Positions 23,147-35,435 of a stretch of DNA of 64,000 bases are shown piece by piece. Positions within the stretch are counted from its first letter, which is position 1; each line of letters begins with the position of its first letter. Source of the stretch: Scleromitrula shiraiana (Eukaryota; Ascomycota; Leotiomycetes; Helotiales; Sclerotiniaceae); contig JABELC010000009.1 in the NCBI GenBank assembly GCA_028455995.1, positions 1,687,501-1,751,500 on the forward strand, given 5' to 3'. The notes under the pieces are model-generated. The model was not told where the DNA came from and made no database searches. It was given only the letters and a program-made list of their open reading frames with translations. The position numbers were made by a program, and so were the translations under genes.

Positions 23147-24127
23147 TACTCCGGTTAAATTAAAATTGAAGCACGCGCCAATTGCCAAAAACCCTCAAAA
23201 TCGACGATTTTATACAAAACACCTCTTACGCCGATGTAAATAAATCGATCATTTATTTATAGAATTATTTAAAATATTAAATATGAATTATTTTTATATT
23301 AAAATATTTGCTATTAAAATTTAAAGATTAAATAATGATTTTAAAATTTATAATATTTAATTAAATATAAAGTAAAAATCATATAAAAATACTATAATTT
23401 TAAATTAATTTAAATCAAGCAAATTACTATATTAAAAAATAATAAAGATATATATGAATATATAAAAATTTTTTTTTTATTTAATATAAATATTATATAT
23501 TAAAATATAATATAATAATCTTAAAAAGTCGAAGTTTTAAAGGTATTTTTAACTTTTTAAAATCTTTAAAAATTTTAATAATTCATTCAAATCAAAATTA
23601 TATTAAATAATATTTTAATATAATAATTATGAAAATATAAATTATCATATATAAAAATTTAAAATAATTTTAATAATTTTTAAAAATCGAAGTTATAGTG
23701 ATACTTAATGTTTATAAACATTATATATATTTTTTTTAACTTTATTATATTATATTTTTTATGTATTTTTAATATATATAATATTTATATCAAATAAAAA
23801 TGTATTTTTTATATATTTATATATATCTTTATTATTTTCTAATATAATAATTTGCTTGATTTAAACTAAGTTAAAAATATAATATATTAATATGATTTTT
23901 ACTTTATATTGAATTAAATATTATAAATTTTAAAATCATTATTTAATCTTTAAATTTTAATAATAAGTATTTAAATATAAAAATAATTTATGTTTATAAT
24001 CTTAAATAATTTTATCAATAATTGAATGATTTATTTACATTAGCGCAAGAGATGATTTGTACAAAATCATCGATTTTGAAGCGATTCGCTTATTTTGCGC
24101 ATGCTTCAATTTTAATTTGACCGAGTA
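23147..24127. mobile_element. Foldback (long inverted repeat) MITE-like element
   Basis: The two halves are reverse complements over about 370 bases each. The left arm begins TACTCCGGTTAAATTAAAAT and the reverse complement of the right end reads TACTCGGTCAAATTAAAATT; both continue with TGAAGC, a short GC-richer stretch, ATCG(A/G)(C/T)GATTTT and ATGTAAATAAATC. The interior is very AT-rich and encodes nothing. Arms differ mostly by C/T and G/A changes. A TA lies at both outer edges, which would suit Tc1/mariner-type insertion, but the duplication is too short to prove. Two eroded right ends of the same family occur at 7,149-7,266 and 11,812-11,864. Confidence 0.8.
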
Positions 24128-25161
24128 TAGAATGAAATTGATCTTATAAAATCAATTTAAATATCTAATAATATAATTGTATATGATTATGTAATATACG
24201 ATTGTTTACTAGATGTAGCTCCCCATGATCATATAAGATCATATAAGATCTTATTAGATATATATGATCTGCAATTATATCTTCAGTGGCTTGTAACTTA
24301 TCCTATATAATTCTAGTATAATTCTAATATTCTAGGTGATATTTTTATTTTTGGGTGTCAATTATGATATCATTGATATAATTTCTCCCGAGTATATTAT
24401 ATATATATATCGATATGTAGGAGTTGAAGCAAAAGAAATTTGACATTGTTTTGAGTGACATGAATATCATTATTATTATAATATGAGGATGATGACAAGA
24501 AAGGAAATCCGATAGGACTAACAAGCGCTGGAGCACGGACATAAGTCGATAAACCTGGAGTGATATGAGTGATATGAGAGTGATATGAGAGCTATAAGTG
24601 CTATGAGTGCTATGAGTGTGATATGAGTGCTATGAGAGCTATAAGTGATATGAGCCCTATAAGTGATATGAGAGCTATAAGTGCTATGAGTTCTATAAGT
24701 ACTATGAGTTCTATAAGTGCTATGAGTCCTAAAGAGCAATCTGATGAGTGAATCTAACGTATGTAGGTACAGTAGGTTTATCTTTATTATAACGGTTCTC
24801 AAAATACAAATCCTAGTGATGGAAACTTTTACTCGAATAATAATTCTGACAACACCAACACCAAAACCAAACAAATACAGTTCACACTCACACTCACACT
24901 ATACATCATCATTTTGGTACCCTTTCTTTACTTCAAATAAATAAAATAAATAGAGACATACTCCATTCCGAGAATCCTATTTAATCTGGTCAATATCTCG
25001 GTTTCAATTCAAATTTCGCCAGATGCATTTTCCTGCTTCTGTTTTGTCTTATTATCATCGGTCTTTCCTACAAAATCCCTGATGTGGGGGGGCTCAAGGA
25101 ACACATTGAAACACCCCACCTCAAATAATAAAAAGATCCGGTCTGAAGGAAACCTCATACC
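24128..25161. other. Intergenic region upstream of UPF2
   Basis: Between the foldback element and the UPF2 start: repeated GATCATATAAGATC words at 24,228-24,262, a short AT-dinucleotide run near 24,392-24,410, the tandem repeat at 24,560-24,735, and a CACTCACACTCACACT stretch near 24,885. The last 200 bases should contain the UPF2 promoter. No other gene was seen. Confidence 0.5.
24560..24735. repeat. Degenerate 9-10 bp tandem repeat
   Basis: Repeated words of the type GTGATATGAGA, GCTATAAGT and GCTATGAGT alternate for about 175 bases. All six frames through it give low-complexity peptide such as repeated THSTYRTHST on the minus strand, so no gene is called. Confidence 0.8.
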
Positions 25162-28100
25162 ATGGATCGCAAAAGAAAGCGTATGTACCTGCATAATACC
25201 CTTGAATGATTCTTCATGTTGAAGGGGGAACATGAAGATGAGGATATCTAGAGTTTATAAGAGGTTGGGCTAATTTGCGATCTGTGTTAAAGGCGAATTG
25301 CGCGACTTGAATACAAGAGCTTGGAATGGTGAGAAAGGTTAGTTATTGAATGCATATTCCCTTCCTCTCCCCTCCCCTCCCCTCTCCTCTCATCCCCTCC
25401 TCTCTCCTCTCAAATTACTTACTCCAACCTTTACTTATAGATGTTTATGTTACGAATAAATCTTTGGACTCATCGCTCAAGAAGAATACCGCATTCATTA
25501 AACGTCTTCGAACTGCAATCACGGCTGCTACCCTTAGTACCTTCCTACAAGAAATTCGAACTCTCAGTTTACATAAATACCTTTCGGAAATCATATCAGC
25601 TTGTTATGAAGGTCTCTGCAAATTGAAGTCGCCAGGAGAGATTGGGGCAGGTGCAGAAATTGTCAGCGCATTACATCAGAGATTTGGTCCGACTGAATTC
25701 ACAGAGGTTTTAGGATGGTTAGTAGGCAAGGGATTGGCGACACCAGAGAAATCAGTATTGAAAACACTTCCGGCCGAAACAAGAGAGAAAGAGGAGAAAG
25801 AACGAATTACACGACAGAGAGTACTTTTGAGAGTGGTTACGGAGTTATGGCTCATTGGAGTTTTGAGAACATTGGATGATGTTTCTAAGCCAGACGATGC
25901 CTCTCGTGGCAAGGAATCCCTCTCCGGACCTTCTAGTAAAACTTCGGATGCTAAGTCGAAGGTTAATGGAGCTACCAAGGGCGGTGGTGCCGAGCCTTTT
26001 CCTCTAGAAGTACTCAAGGATCTGCTAGGCTATGATAGAGAACATACGAATTTACCATTGTTGGTCACATTTGTGAAAGCGTTTGGATGGGATCTACTAG
26101 GAATCAAGGAGCCCGGATCTGAAGGCCGAAAGACAGTCGAGGAAGATGGCACTACGACGATTACAGCTGGTTCCGTAGAAGGAGAAGAAGATTCTGCCGA
26201 GGAATCTGTCGATACTAGCGAACATCCACCTCTTGCTGCACCCGAACTTCAAGAGCGCTTCCGAAATGTCCTGAAACGCTATTTCGAAGATGTCAAGGCT
26301 CATCTCATTCGCGATCAGAAAGCTATAGGCAAGCAAGCTCGGAAAGATTCCGAGGCATACGTCAAGTCAGGCCAAGTGTTCGAGGATCGTCAAGCAAATT
26401 ACGAGAAGGTAGTCAAAGCACAAGAACGACTTATATCGAATGCACAAGTTTTGGCAGACTCAATCGGCGCAGAAATGCCTGATCTCAAAGATTCCGACGA
26501 TTCGTCTATAATTGGCAATGGAGGTGTAGGTCTTGTGAAGACTGGCGAGTATCTGAGAGGGGAGGGCGAAGGAGCAGGTATCTGGGAAGATGAAGATGAG
26601 AGACGATTCTACGAGAACTTGGTAGACCTCAAAGGAAAAGTTCCTGGTATGCTCCTTGAGGATGGCAAGAAGAAAAAGGTAGACACAGATGAGCAAGTGG
26701 GCAAGAAGATTGATCCATCCGAAACCCCTGCCTCCGAACCTGCTACTGCAACAAAGACCGCCGACGATGATCAGTCTACAGCTATTGCAAACAAGACTAT
26801 TGGTGCTCAAGTTGATGCATTGCTTGCGCGACTACCTGATCTTACTAATAAAGACCTGATTGATCAGGCGGCTGTGGATTTCTGCTTCTTAAACTCCAAG
26901 GCCTCCCGTAATCGCTTGATTAAAGCTGTTCAAGAAATTCCCAAAGGCCGCAGCGACTTGTTGCCATCTTATTCACGTCTTGTGGCCACTTTGGGAAAAT
27001 ACATGCCAGACATCACAAAGGGTTTGGTAGACCATCTTGATCAAGAATTTCGTAGTCTTCAACGTCGCAAGGAAAAGGAATTTCTGGGCCAAGCTCGACT
27101 GGGAAATATTCGCTATCTAGCCGAATTGACAAAATTCGGTGTGGTACCTGAGCATGTTATATTTCATTGCTTGAAGGTCAGCCTTGATGATTTTTCGAGG
27201 ATGAACATTGAGATTATATGCAACCTTCTCGAAAATTGCGGTCGATACTTGCTTCGAAACCCTGATATGTCTCCTCGAATGGTATCATTTTTGGAGACTT
27301 TGAAGCGCAAGAAGTCGGTGCAGCACATTGGTCAACAGGAACGTATGTTGATCGAGAACGCTGTTTATTACGTTGATCCACCCGTACGAGCCGCAATCCA
27401 ACAAAAGGAGAGAACACCTGTTGATCTTTTCATTCGCAAAATTGTCTACTCAGACTTAAATCAACGCAATTATCCTAGGGTTGTCAGGCAAATTAGAAGA
27501 CTTCACTGGGAAGAGGCAGAGGTAATATTCCCATTCAAATCTTTAAGAAAAATTGAAAACTAATAGTTGAAAGGTTGTAAACATCCTCGAAAGAGTACTC
27601 TCCAAGCCAGGAAAGGTCAAATACGGCAACATCTATCTCCTAGCACTCATTACTGGTTCTTTGTTCCGACACCACCAAGATTTTGTAGTGACAGTTATTG
27701 ATAATGTATTGGAATATATCATAGTTGGCCTAGAACAGAATGATTTCAAGTTCAATCAGCGTCGAATTGCAGAAGTCAAGTACCTAGCAGAGCTTTACAA
27801 TTTTCGTATGGTTGATCACCCTGTAATATTTGATACCATGTATCGCATCATGACTTTTGGTCACGGTATGTAAAGGTCAACGAACTGCAACATATAATTT
27901 AAGCTGATTGTATTAGGTGGACCTCCAATCCCTGGTCGCCTTAATCCATTCGATATGCCCGATGATTTCTTTCGAATTCGCCTTGTAGCAACTTTGTTGG
28001 AAACATGTGGTGTTTACTTCGCTCGTGGAGCAGCTGGCAAAAAACTTGATTATTTCCTATCATTCTTCCAGGTAAATTGTTAGCATTGTAATTCATCCTG

Positions 28101-29291
28101 AGTCAGACATTGATTATGGCGTAGTACTACATTTACACCAAGGAAACACTTCCGATGGATATCGAGTTCATTGTCAATGATATTTTCTCCACCACAAGAC
28201 CTCAATGGAAGCTTGCTTCTAACATCGAAGAAGCGAGCCGGGCGTTTCAATTAGCTATGGCACAAGACCAAAAGACAGCTGGAATCGAAAAACACGTTGA
28301 ACCTGAGGATCCTGACAGTGACGCATCATCTGATGATGGGAATGATGCCGATGCTGGTATTGGAGAAGGAGACGCTGACGATGCTTCGTTTGAGTCAGAT
28401 GAAGATATTGATCTCGATGCAAATGCTGACAATCTGACATCCCCTGTTGAGACTGAGTCCGAAGAGGAATCGATCATTGTAACCCGACAAGAAGAGGAAA
28501 TCGACCCAGAGGATGAAGCTGATTTCGAACGTGAGTATGCAAAAATGATGGCTGAAAGTTTAGAATCTCGAAAATTTGAACGAAAAGCGACATTCGATGT
28601 TCCATTACCAATGAAGCGCAAAGAAAAAGAAACGACGAACACAAATGAAGGATGGAATGATGAGTCTGCTACATCAAATGGCCCCCCTGCCTCTGGTGGT
28701 ACAATGGCTTTCTCACTTCTAACCAAGCGTGGCAATCGTCAACAGGTATGAACTCACACTTCCAGCTTATTTAATTTGTTATTGACTCCCACCCCACAGA
28801 CTCGAACCGTTGCTCTACCTTCAGACTCCACTTTTGCAATCGCCATGAAATCTCAACAGGCTGCTGAACGCGAGGAACAACAACGCATCAAGAATCTAGT
28901 TCTGAATTACGATCTAAATGATGGCGAAGATCAAGATGGTGACTCCTTACTGAACCCTTTATTCCCTAACCCAAATATTCACACTTCTCAATCAGGTCTC
29001 GAAAAGAATGCCACTGCAAATTTCTCTAGACTTGACAAGTCTGGCAGTAATCGTAGTGGGCAAAGATCAAGGAAATTACAGCTTAGTGATGTAGATTGGT
29101 ATGCTCCCCAGAATAAAACTCCACAACTTGAATCTACGGAAGTCGTATCAAAGGAATCAACCCGTCCCGCATTGCATCCTAAGTTGGAAGCCGGGGGCTT
29201 TTCGGGTCAAGATATCGCACCGCCTAGAAAAGTTTCGCAGCAACGATTTCCTCGCCGTCAAAAGCAACCAAATGTCAGAATTCCATTGTGA
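25162..29291 (+). CDS. NMD2: Nonsense-mediated decay factor UPF2 (NMD2)
   Basis: Seven exons: 25,162-25,180, 25,293-25,337, 25,441-27,521, 27,574-27,865, 27,917-28,071, 28,125-28,745 and 28,800-29,291, giving 1,234 residues. The first two exons are tiny; the start is chosen because MDRKRKRELRDLNTRAWNGEK joins in frame to DVYVTNKSLDSSLKKNTAF. Three MIF4G-type helical domains are expected at about 25-330, 470-690 and 705-900; joins are confirmed by conserved text such as HWEEAEVVNILERVLSKPGK and TFGHGGPPIPGRLNPFDMPDD. A very acidic stretch lies at about 910-985, and the C-terminal segment is the usual UPF1-binding region. By family UPF2 bridges UPF3 at the exon-junction complex to the UPF1 helicase during cytoplasmic mRNA surveillance. 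Confidence 0.95.
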
Positions 29292-30430
29292 ATCCATATC
29301 TAAGGAATCATCACCTCGATAGGAAATGAAAAGCCAAAATCCAGGAGTAGTACTTTTATTTTAGCTAAGGACATTGCTTTGATCGACGACTTTCCAACCG
29401 GGATTCAATTTTTCAATCAATATCAAAACGAAGAGAGAAATAGATTGCTGATCAATTCCCATATTTTGGGGCTTACTTAATAGGACATGATAAGTATTGT
29501 TGTTTTATGATGTTAGACTGATCCAAAAACTAGTTTTTTGGGTTCATGATAGCATATATAACTACCAATATCTTCTCTAATCATTCAATTTGACACTCAC
29601 GAAGCTAGATATCCTTCGTAAGATACATGATCGCAAAAGTTACCTCGTAGGTGTATGGTTCAACATTATATCTCCAGCGAACCGAATTCATCCGAGAGCG
29701 ATTATCAAAGATGAACGGAACGAAACGAAACGAAAACCCGATGATTCTAGGCCGATGCTAAGGATGAAATCAAATCAAGCCATCAACAGAGATTTCGGAT
29801 TGAAGGAAAGAGAGGATCATGAAAGATGGTTGGGGTATGAAGATTTGATGATATATTGGTTGATTGCGATATGGAACGAAGGACTCGAATGGAGATATTC
29901 ACAGTTTTGGAGGGTATAATTCATCATCGAGTGGATGACCTTGACGAGGTATAAATGGATGGATGCATAGGTAGTTGAGAGAGGAAAGAGGGAGAATAAA
30001 TATGAGTGAAACTTTTGAAGTTGCATTCAGTTGGTCCTTTCGTTTTAGTTTCATTTATTCAATCACACGCTCATTTACCTACTCGATTAATCAAGTCACT
30101 CATTTATTTTTCGAGAACTATTACTTCTGAATTTATGCGAAATTCGTTGATTTGCCGAATATATTTCGATTGCTTGATTACTTGCTGAGTAATGGTTTCT
30201 TTCTGACCAACTATATTATACAAACAGATCGCCCTATCTCTAGATACTAAACCGATCCTTTTACATTAACACGCGCATCTAACCCAAGACACCTCTTTCT
30301 GATCCCTCAATATCCCCTTCCACAAATCCCTATCAGTCACCAAGTAAATAACTCAAAAAATAACCCAATCCAATCAATAGTCGAACCTACGAAATCCCGT
30401 CAAATCCAATTAGTAAAAGCCGATTTTGAA

Positions 30431-30461
<31 letters not shown>

Positions 30462-32122
30462 CTAGCTAGCTAGCTACCTACATCTCCAAAATAAATATAT
30501 TTTCCCTACTCATTTCTGCGTTTAATTACTTAATAATCGTGCTTTGTGTTGTATATTTATTTGGCTTATCCGGGCGGGCTAGAATGGAAGTGGAGGGGGA
30601 ATGTGGAAATTGGGGGGGGGGGGTAAAGAGGAATTTATGGTGTAGAGAGGGGAAGGAGGGAGATTATGCGTGGGGAGTATGGGGGGGGGAGGGTATAGAG
30701 GGGAGGGTATAGAGGGGAGAGGCGATGATGGATGGATGGATGAGTTCATGGTAAACAATGGCAATTGTGATGTGGATGTTGAGCGGAATGGCTGTAAATT
30801 GGTTTGTGGTTGATATTCTAGTATTTTTTTGTAGATTTAGATTTGAATTTATATTTAGAATTATATTTAGAATTATATTTATATTTAGATTTAGATTTAA
30901 GAAATTCGTTTGAGGTTATAGCACTGGTAAAGAACGATTGTGATTATCTCGAAAAGGGATATTTTTTAGATGAATATTTAACGTAGTAAACAGCTAATAT
31001 GTCAACGGAGTAGCTTTATGTTGGAGTTGGGGTTATTTGCGGGTGAGACGAGATTGAAAAGTCGGTGGTTGAAAAGTCGTTTGTGTTAAGTAAGAAAGCT
31101 AACTGTCGTATAGATAAGTGGGCATGATATTTTATTGACTAACGACTCTGATGATTACGCAAATTTTATTAGTATTATAGCGATACTTCCTATATTCATT
31201 CCTAATATACTTCTTAGTATAGAAGCCTAAGTCAGCAATATTGAAGCTATTCACAAATGTTTGATTTCATTATTTACTCAGCTAGATACCTATAGTAAAG
31301 GTTTATCTTAGAGCGAGCCTGATTTGCAAACAACTGGTAGCTTAAAAGATTGTTGTTTAGTTTTTGTCTTGTGTTTTGTAATAGTTTAACTTCAAAACTT
31401 ATGTGAAATCATCTGGATGTAGTTGTTGTCGATGTCATAAATAGATATATGTGCAATCTATAGAGCTTCCATAGCTACAGCATTGAAGTGTATTCGAGCT
31501 ATATCATATCTATACTCGTCAAGTAAGTTCTATTGTTAAAATCATTTAAAAGTAACTATGTGCGATACTTAGATTGAGGTATAATCGAAACAAATTGGAT
31601 ATAGAATTTATTAAGTTGAAACATATCATACCGGATATTTTTACCAGGCTAGCAGCAACATAGAGCTATAATTCTTCTATAGGGTCATTGTAAAAGTAGT
31701 CGACACTGTATAGGGGATTAGCATGATATTTTAATTGCCAATTGAGACCGTTGACTGTATAAAACCTATTAGTACAGCGATCGCACTTTCCTATTCATTC
31801 ATAACGATACTCATATCATCTGTGTAACTGCCAGCATTTTTTGTCCCAAAGAATACATATTAAAGTTGACACATGTTAGCTCAGGTACGGATGAATGATC
31901 CACCTATCTATGCAGTCATTTGATAGTAATGGTATAATATTTGATTCCAAAGCTCAAATACAATAAACTAACTAACGTGAAAGACCAATCCTCAATTTGC
32001 GACGCCTTCAGGGTTTTTAATTTCCTATCCAAGCTGTCCAGTATTTAAATCTCCTCTTGATCTTTCGCTGCAACTAACTTTTCGTAGAAACCGATATCAT
32101 ATCCTACACATTGGAGATAAAT
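29292..32122. other. Long spacer with simple repeats
   Basis: About 2.8 kb without a convincing gene. It holds an (AT)n run at 30,434-30,461 followed by an AGCT repeat, G-runs and purine-rich low complexity at 30,590-30,745, GGATGGATGGATG near 30,730, and an ATTTAGA-type repeat at 30,835-30,898. A 109-codon frame at 29,590-29,919 and shorter ones lack motifs and intron signals and are not called. Untranslated regions of UPF2 and unseen non-coding RNA cannot be excluded. Confidence 0.5.
30434..30461. repeat. AT dinucleotide microsatellite
   Basis: About fourteen uninterrupted AT units followed directly by TCTAGCTAGCTAGCTACCTAC, a short AGCT tetranucleotide repeat. Likely length-variable; no functional claim. 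Confidence 0.9.
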
Positions 32123-33591
32123 CTAGTACATTCGAGCACCCGGGATATCATCAAAATCATTCTAAAACATGTTAGCAAATAATCCCACAAATAATTTATT
32201 TCATACCTTTTCGAAAGCAACCATTAGTTCGTCCGTCGTGATCCGTTGAACCTCCGCATTGGTGACACGCCTGGAAACATTGAGGCCTTCACGCTCTGTC
32301 GGGGTTTCTGGCAACAACCATCGAAGGATCTCCATGTTAGATGCGCTCTTTCGGCGTACTGATACCCCAAGCTGCTTAGCCCAATGTGTTTTGATTCTTT
32401 CCGGAAGTCAGAGCATCTCGTCGTGGGCCATATAATTAGATCTCTGTGACGTATATGTTCCATAGTATCTGCTTTCTTGAATATTCGTATCACGAATGAA
32501 CAACGCAAAATTGGAGTTAGTATGCTCCAGATACTGCAGTCGAGGTGTTATCTGCGCACCATGTGCACCAGGACAACGCGGTAGGAGAGGGTTGATGTCG
32601 CGATCCACAACGACATAATAGGTTATCCCAGGGAAATCTTGCAAGCCCTGGGCTGAAAGGTTATAAGTTCCAGGCATCTGAAGTTTTCCATGAAGTAGCT
32701 TCCTCAAGAATTTGTTTGAGGACGTTGCATCTGGAAGTGCTGGTAACTCTAACCCTTGAACAGGAGAGTATCTTTTCACCACCAACGGCATTTGCATTCC
32801 GTCGTACAGATCAAAAGTTTCTTGAGTTACTGAACTAAGATAAACACTCTCTAGCGTATCGATTGGTTGATCTTCGTCGTCGAATGGGTCTTCGCCCTCG
32901 GGTGAATTTTCAACTTGCAATTGGACAGGAGCTGATTCTAGTGACCTGGGGTTTCTCTGCGGCCTATCATAAGTTCCTGTCCGTCGTAATGAAAATGTAC
33001 TACTTAATCAGTACTATATTTTGGCAACATTTATTGAATTGACAAACCCGCGTGTGTATAGGTTGTTGACATCTGAGGTGCGATAGAGTTCGTTTTGAAC
33101 GAACGTCTCCCGTGGACTCGGAGATTCCTGTTGTCTATTGTCTGGCGTTACCCGTGATGAAGGTGTCCTATAATAGTCAGAAGTGTGATTCTCTGCTTTT
33201 AAGAAGACATATACATTGTATAAATCGCCACTAGGGAAACGACTGGGTTCATTAGGTATCCCCATAATATCAGAGGGTTATTCTTGAGTTTCCATCTTGA
33301 TCTCTCTTTCGAGTTCATTGTTATGCTGAATTCGAGCTTCAAGTATTTTCGCGCGTTGAATGTAATCTCCACTCCAAACCTCTCTATTGAACAATCGCCC
33401 GTTTTCTCTGAATTCTGCATAATCAGTGTATAGAGAATCCTCGTTCGAAATAGATTTGATTGTTGACTTGCTCCATCTTGCGTAAGATTCATAGGACTTA
33501 ATTCGAGTCTTTTGTTTCGATATGACACGTTTTCAGACATAACTGCTAAATTCGGGAAACTTGTGGCGTTGAAGGATCGCTTTGAAGGCAT
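32123..33591 (-). pseudogene. Broken DUF6697-like fungal gene
   Basis: Coding-type sequence with sensible splice sites is interrupted by stops. Main exon 32,999-32,207 joins to a short last exon 32,161-32,123 through a 45-bp GTATGA...TTTTAG intron with a GCTAAC branch site; upstream, 33,048 joins 32,999 through a 48-bp intron. In-frame TAA at 33,278-33,280 (between METQE and PSDIMGIP) and TGA at 32,408-32,410 (between MAHDEML and LPERIKTHWAKQL) break an otherwise continuous protein; both are one C-to-T step from CAA and CGA. A reading-frame change near 33,470-33,540 is either a frameshift or a weak intron. The core DFPGITYYVVVDRDINPLLP, followed by PGAHGA and YYGTYTSQR, resembles fungal DUF6697 proteins, whose function is unknown. 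The family call is from memory. Confidence 0.6.
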
Positions 33592-34016
33592 ATTTTTTGA
33601 GGTGTAAACCAGAAACCAAAAGATGATATTGCTTATTTTGGAGATGAAATAGGGAGATTATTTAGTTGGGTGGGTGTGAATGCATGGCTGCATATCGCTA
33701 CCGTAGGAAATAAACCTTGGCAAGTGAATGATACCCAAATGGGAAATGGAAAAACCAAACGCAACTGATAAACGAACAAACAACAGGAAATCAGAGCCTG
33801 AATTATTGTAATTCCGAAGACATCTCATCAAACACTATGAATATTCTAATTTATCAAAGCAACAAACTCGCAAGGGGCATTGATTAACGCACTGGCAAAT
33901 CCGACTATCCTCTTGCCCAAACGGCATTTTACTTGCAATGTGTGAATAGATTTTACATACGCCAATTCTACCTATTATGAACGCATGTCTCGGGTTTAGG
34001 TGAAGCTTTAAACGCC
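33592..34016. other. Intergenic, nothing recognised
   Basis: Spacer between the broken DUF6697-like gene and the stop codon of the Cys-rich membrane protein. No motif, RNA gene or repeat seen. Confidence 0.5.
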
Positions 34017-34980
34017 TCAAGCATGTGCTTCCAACTCTCCTGGACCAAGAGTCTCATTATGTAACTCGGCTTTCAATCCAAATGCGAAAGAGGATTGATG
34101 ATGTAGAAAGTCTGGTCTTGGTGACAAATATTGAATGGGATATGGTATCTGTTGTTGCATAGCGAAACTTTGGTGTGGTTGAGGAACAGGTCCAGGAGGG
34201 TCTAAAACATTGTTTAGCTCTCATCACTCTATCGTTCATGATATCCTAAGCTCACCCGCCTTCCTCATCCACATCAAGAAACCAACAAGCAAGCCTATTA
34301 ATCCTCCCCCAATTGCTGAACCGATCGCTGCCCCTGTCACTGCTCCGCCAGAAATTCCCCCAACCTCATTCGATGTATTATGATCAACTTGAGCTGTATA
34401 CACAATGTAATCTGGAGTATTCTGGGTGATTGTTGCCGTAGATATTGTCAAACTTCCAGTCGTTGTGGTAGTAATACCGAGGATATCTGAAGCAACCGCC
34501 CCAGGAACAAACGCTTTGCCTGTGAAGCCTACCGGCTCAGTGAAATTGAAATCGCAACATGAACCCTCACCCGGGTAGCCACAACAAAACTTTTGAGTGT
34601 TCTCTCCTGCTACACAAGGATAATAGGCACGGTAGGATGCGTCATCTATCGCTAGAATGAGTTATTTGGATTCTGGAAAGAAAATGATATAGCATACTCG
34701 ACTTGCACTTCTGCTGACAGACATTAGAGGTCCATGTACTGTCTATACACCCACGACGATATATATCTCCATCTGAACCTAGACACCACCCGTTGGTCGA
34801 ACAAGCATCGTTCATGCCACTACATATGGACACAATTGCTGTTGCATTACAAGGTACGTATAAAACTGAAGGATCGACGACACTAATATCTGGCCAGTAG
34901 CACTGCAATGCCACAGAAAGATTGAAGAAATACAAGAAGACATGAAAACAGTAAAGAAATTTCATATCTGAAGAAAACAT
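34017..34980 (-). CDS. Cys-rich single-pass surface protein
   Basis: Three exons: 34,980-34,698, 34,651-34,256 and 34,201-34,017, with introns of 46 and 54 bp (GTATGC...TAG and GTGAGC...TAG), giving 287 residues, or 282 if translation starts at the second Met (34,965), which opens a textbook signal peptide MKFLYCFHVFLYFFNLSVALQ. The ectodomain has about twelve cysteines, including NGWCLGSDGD and FCCGYPGEGSCCDF, then a Thr/Ser-rich stalk. One transmembrane segment (AAIGSAIGGGLIGLLVGFLMW) precedes a Pro/Gln-rich cytoplasmic tail ending AELHNETLGPGELEAHA. This architecture is common among uncharacterised plasma-membrane proteins of filamentous ascomycetes. No enzymatic domain is evident. Exon phases agree at both junctions. 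Confidence 0.8.
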
Positions 34981-35435
34981 AGATACAGAACTAGAAAGTA
35001 GACAACAGAATCAACGACTTTTAGCATTTTCAAAGCACAACTTATAAGTCTTCGGATTCAAATATAACATTCATTAAGTATGTATCTTTGGATCTCCTAT
35101 CTGCACTGCCCGAGTGAGGTTGTACTATCGGCAGTTTCATGAGGTACCACTTACCATACTGTCCCTGAGGCTTATAACACTCGGTATACATTCCACCCAA
35201 TAAATTCAATGCAATTGCTATTATCTCGAGGATTTCGGGAGAGAAAGTATTAAGAGTTGGGGTCGAAGGATGAAGTGAAATCGTGATGACAACTTTATAG
35301 CTTCAGCACGGACCATTGTTATGTTTGCTCTCCCAATTCCCCAAATTTCCACATCTCACCTCCTCACCCCTCCACTCCATCCATACCTTCACACGCAGTT
35401 ATGTCTTCACACCCCCCTTATGACCTATAGATGCA
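34981..35435. promoter_or_regulatory. Divergent spacer, surface protein / ARV1
   Basis: The two flanking genes diverge, so promoters for both should lie here. A pyrimidine-rich tract (35,320-35,425) precedes the ARV1 start, as is common just upstream of fungal start codons. No specific factor site was identified. Confidence 0.4.

Noticed and set aside
24518..24874. 118-codon minus frame with repeated THSTYR text
   Set aside because: Driven by the tandem repeat at 24,560-24,735.
29590..29919. 109-codon plus-strand frame
   Set aside because: No recognisable motif, no intron signals and overlapping low-quality frames; not enough to call a gene.
32408..32410. Programmed readthrough of the TGA in the DUF6697-like gene
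   Set aside because: The following codon is CTT, not the CTA of the known UGA-CUA readthrough context, and a second stop (TAA) also interrupts the gene; mutation is simpler.
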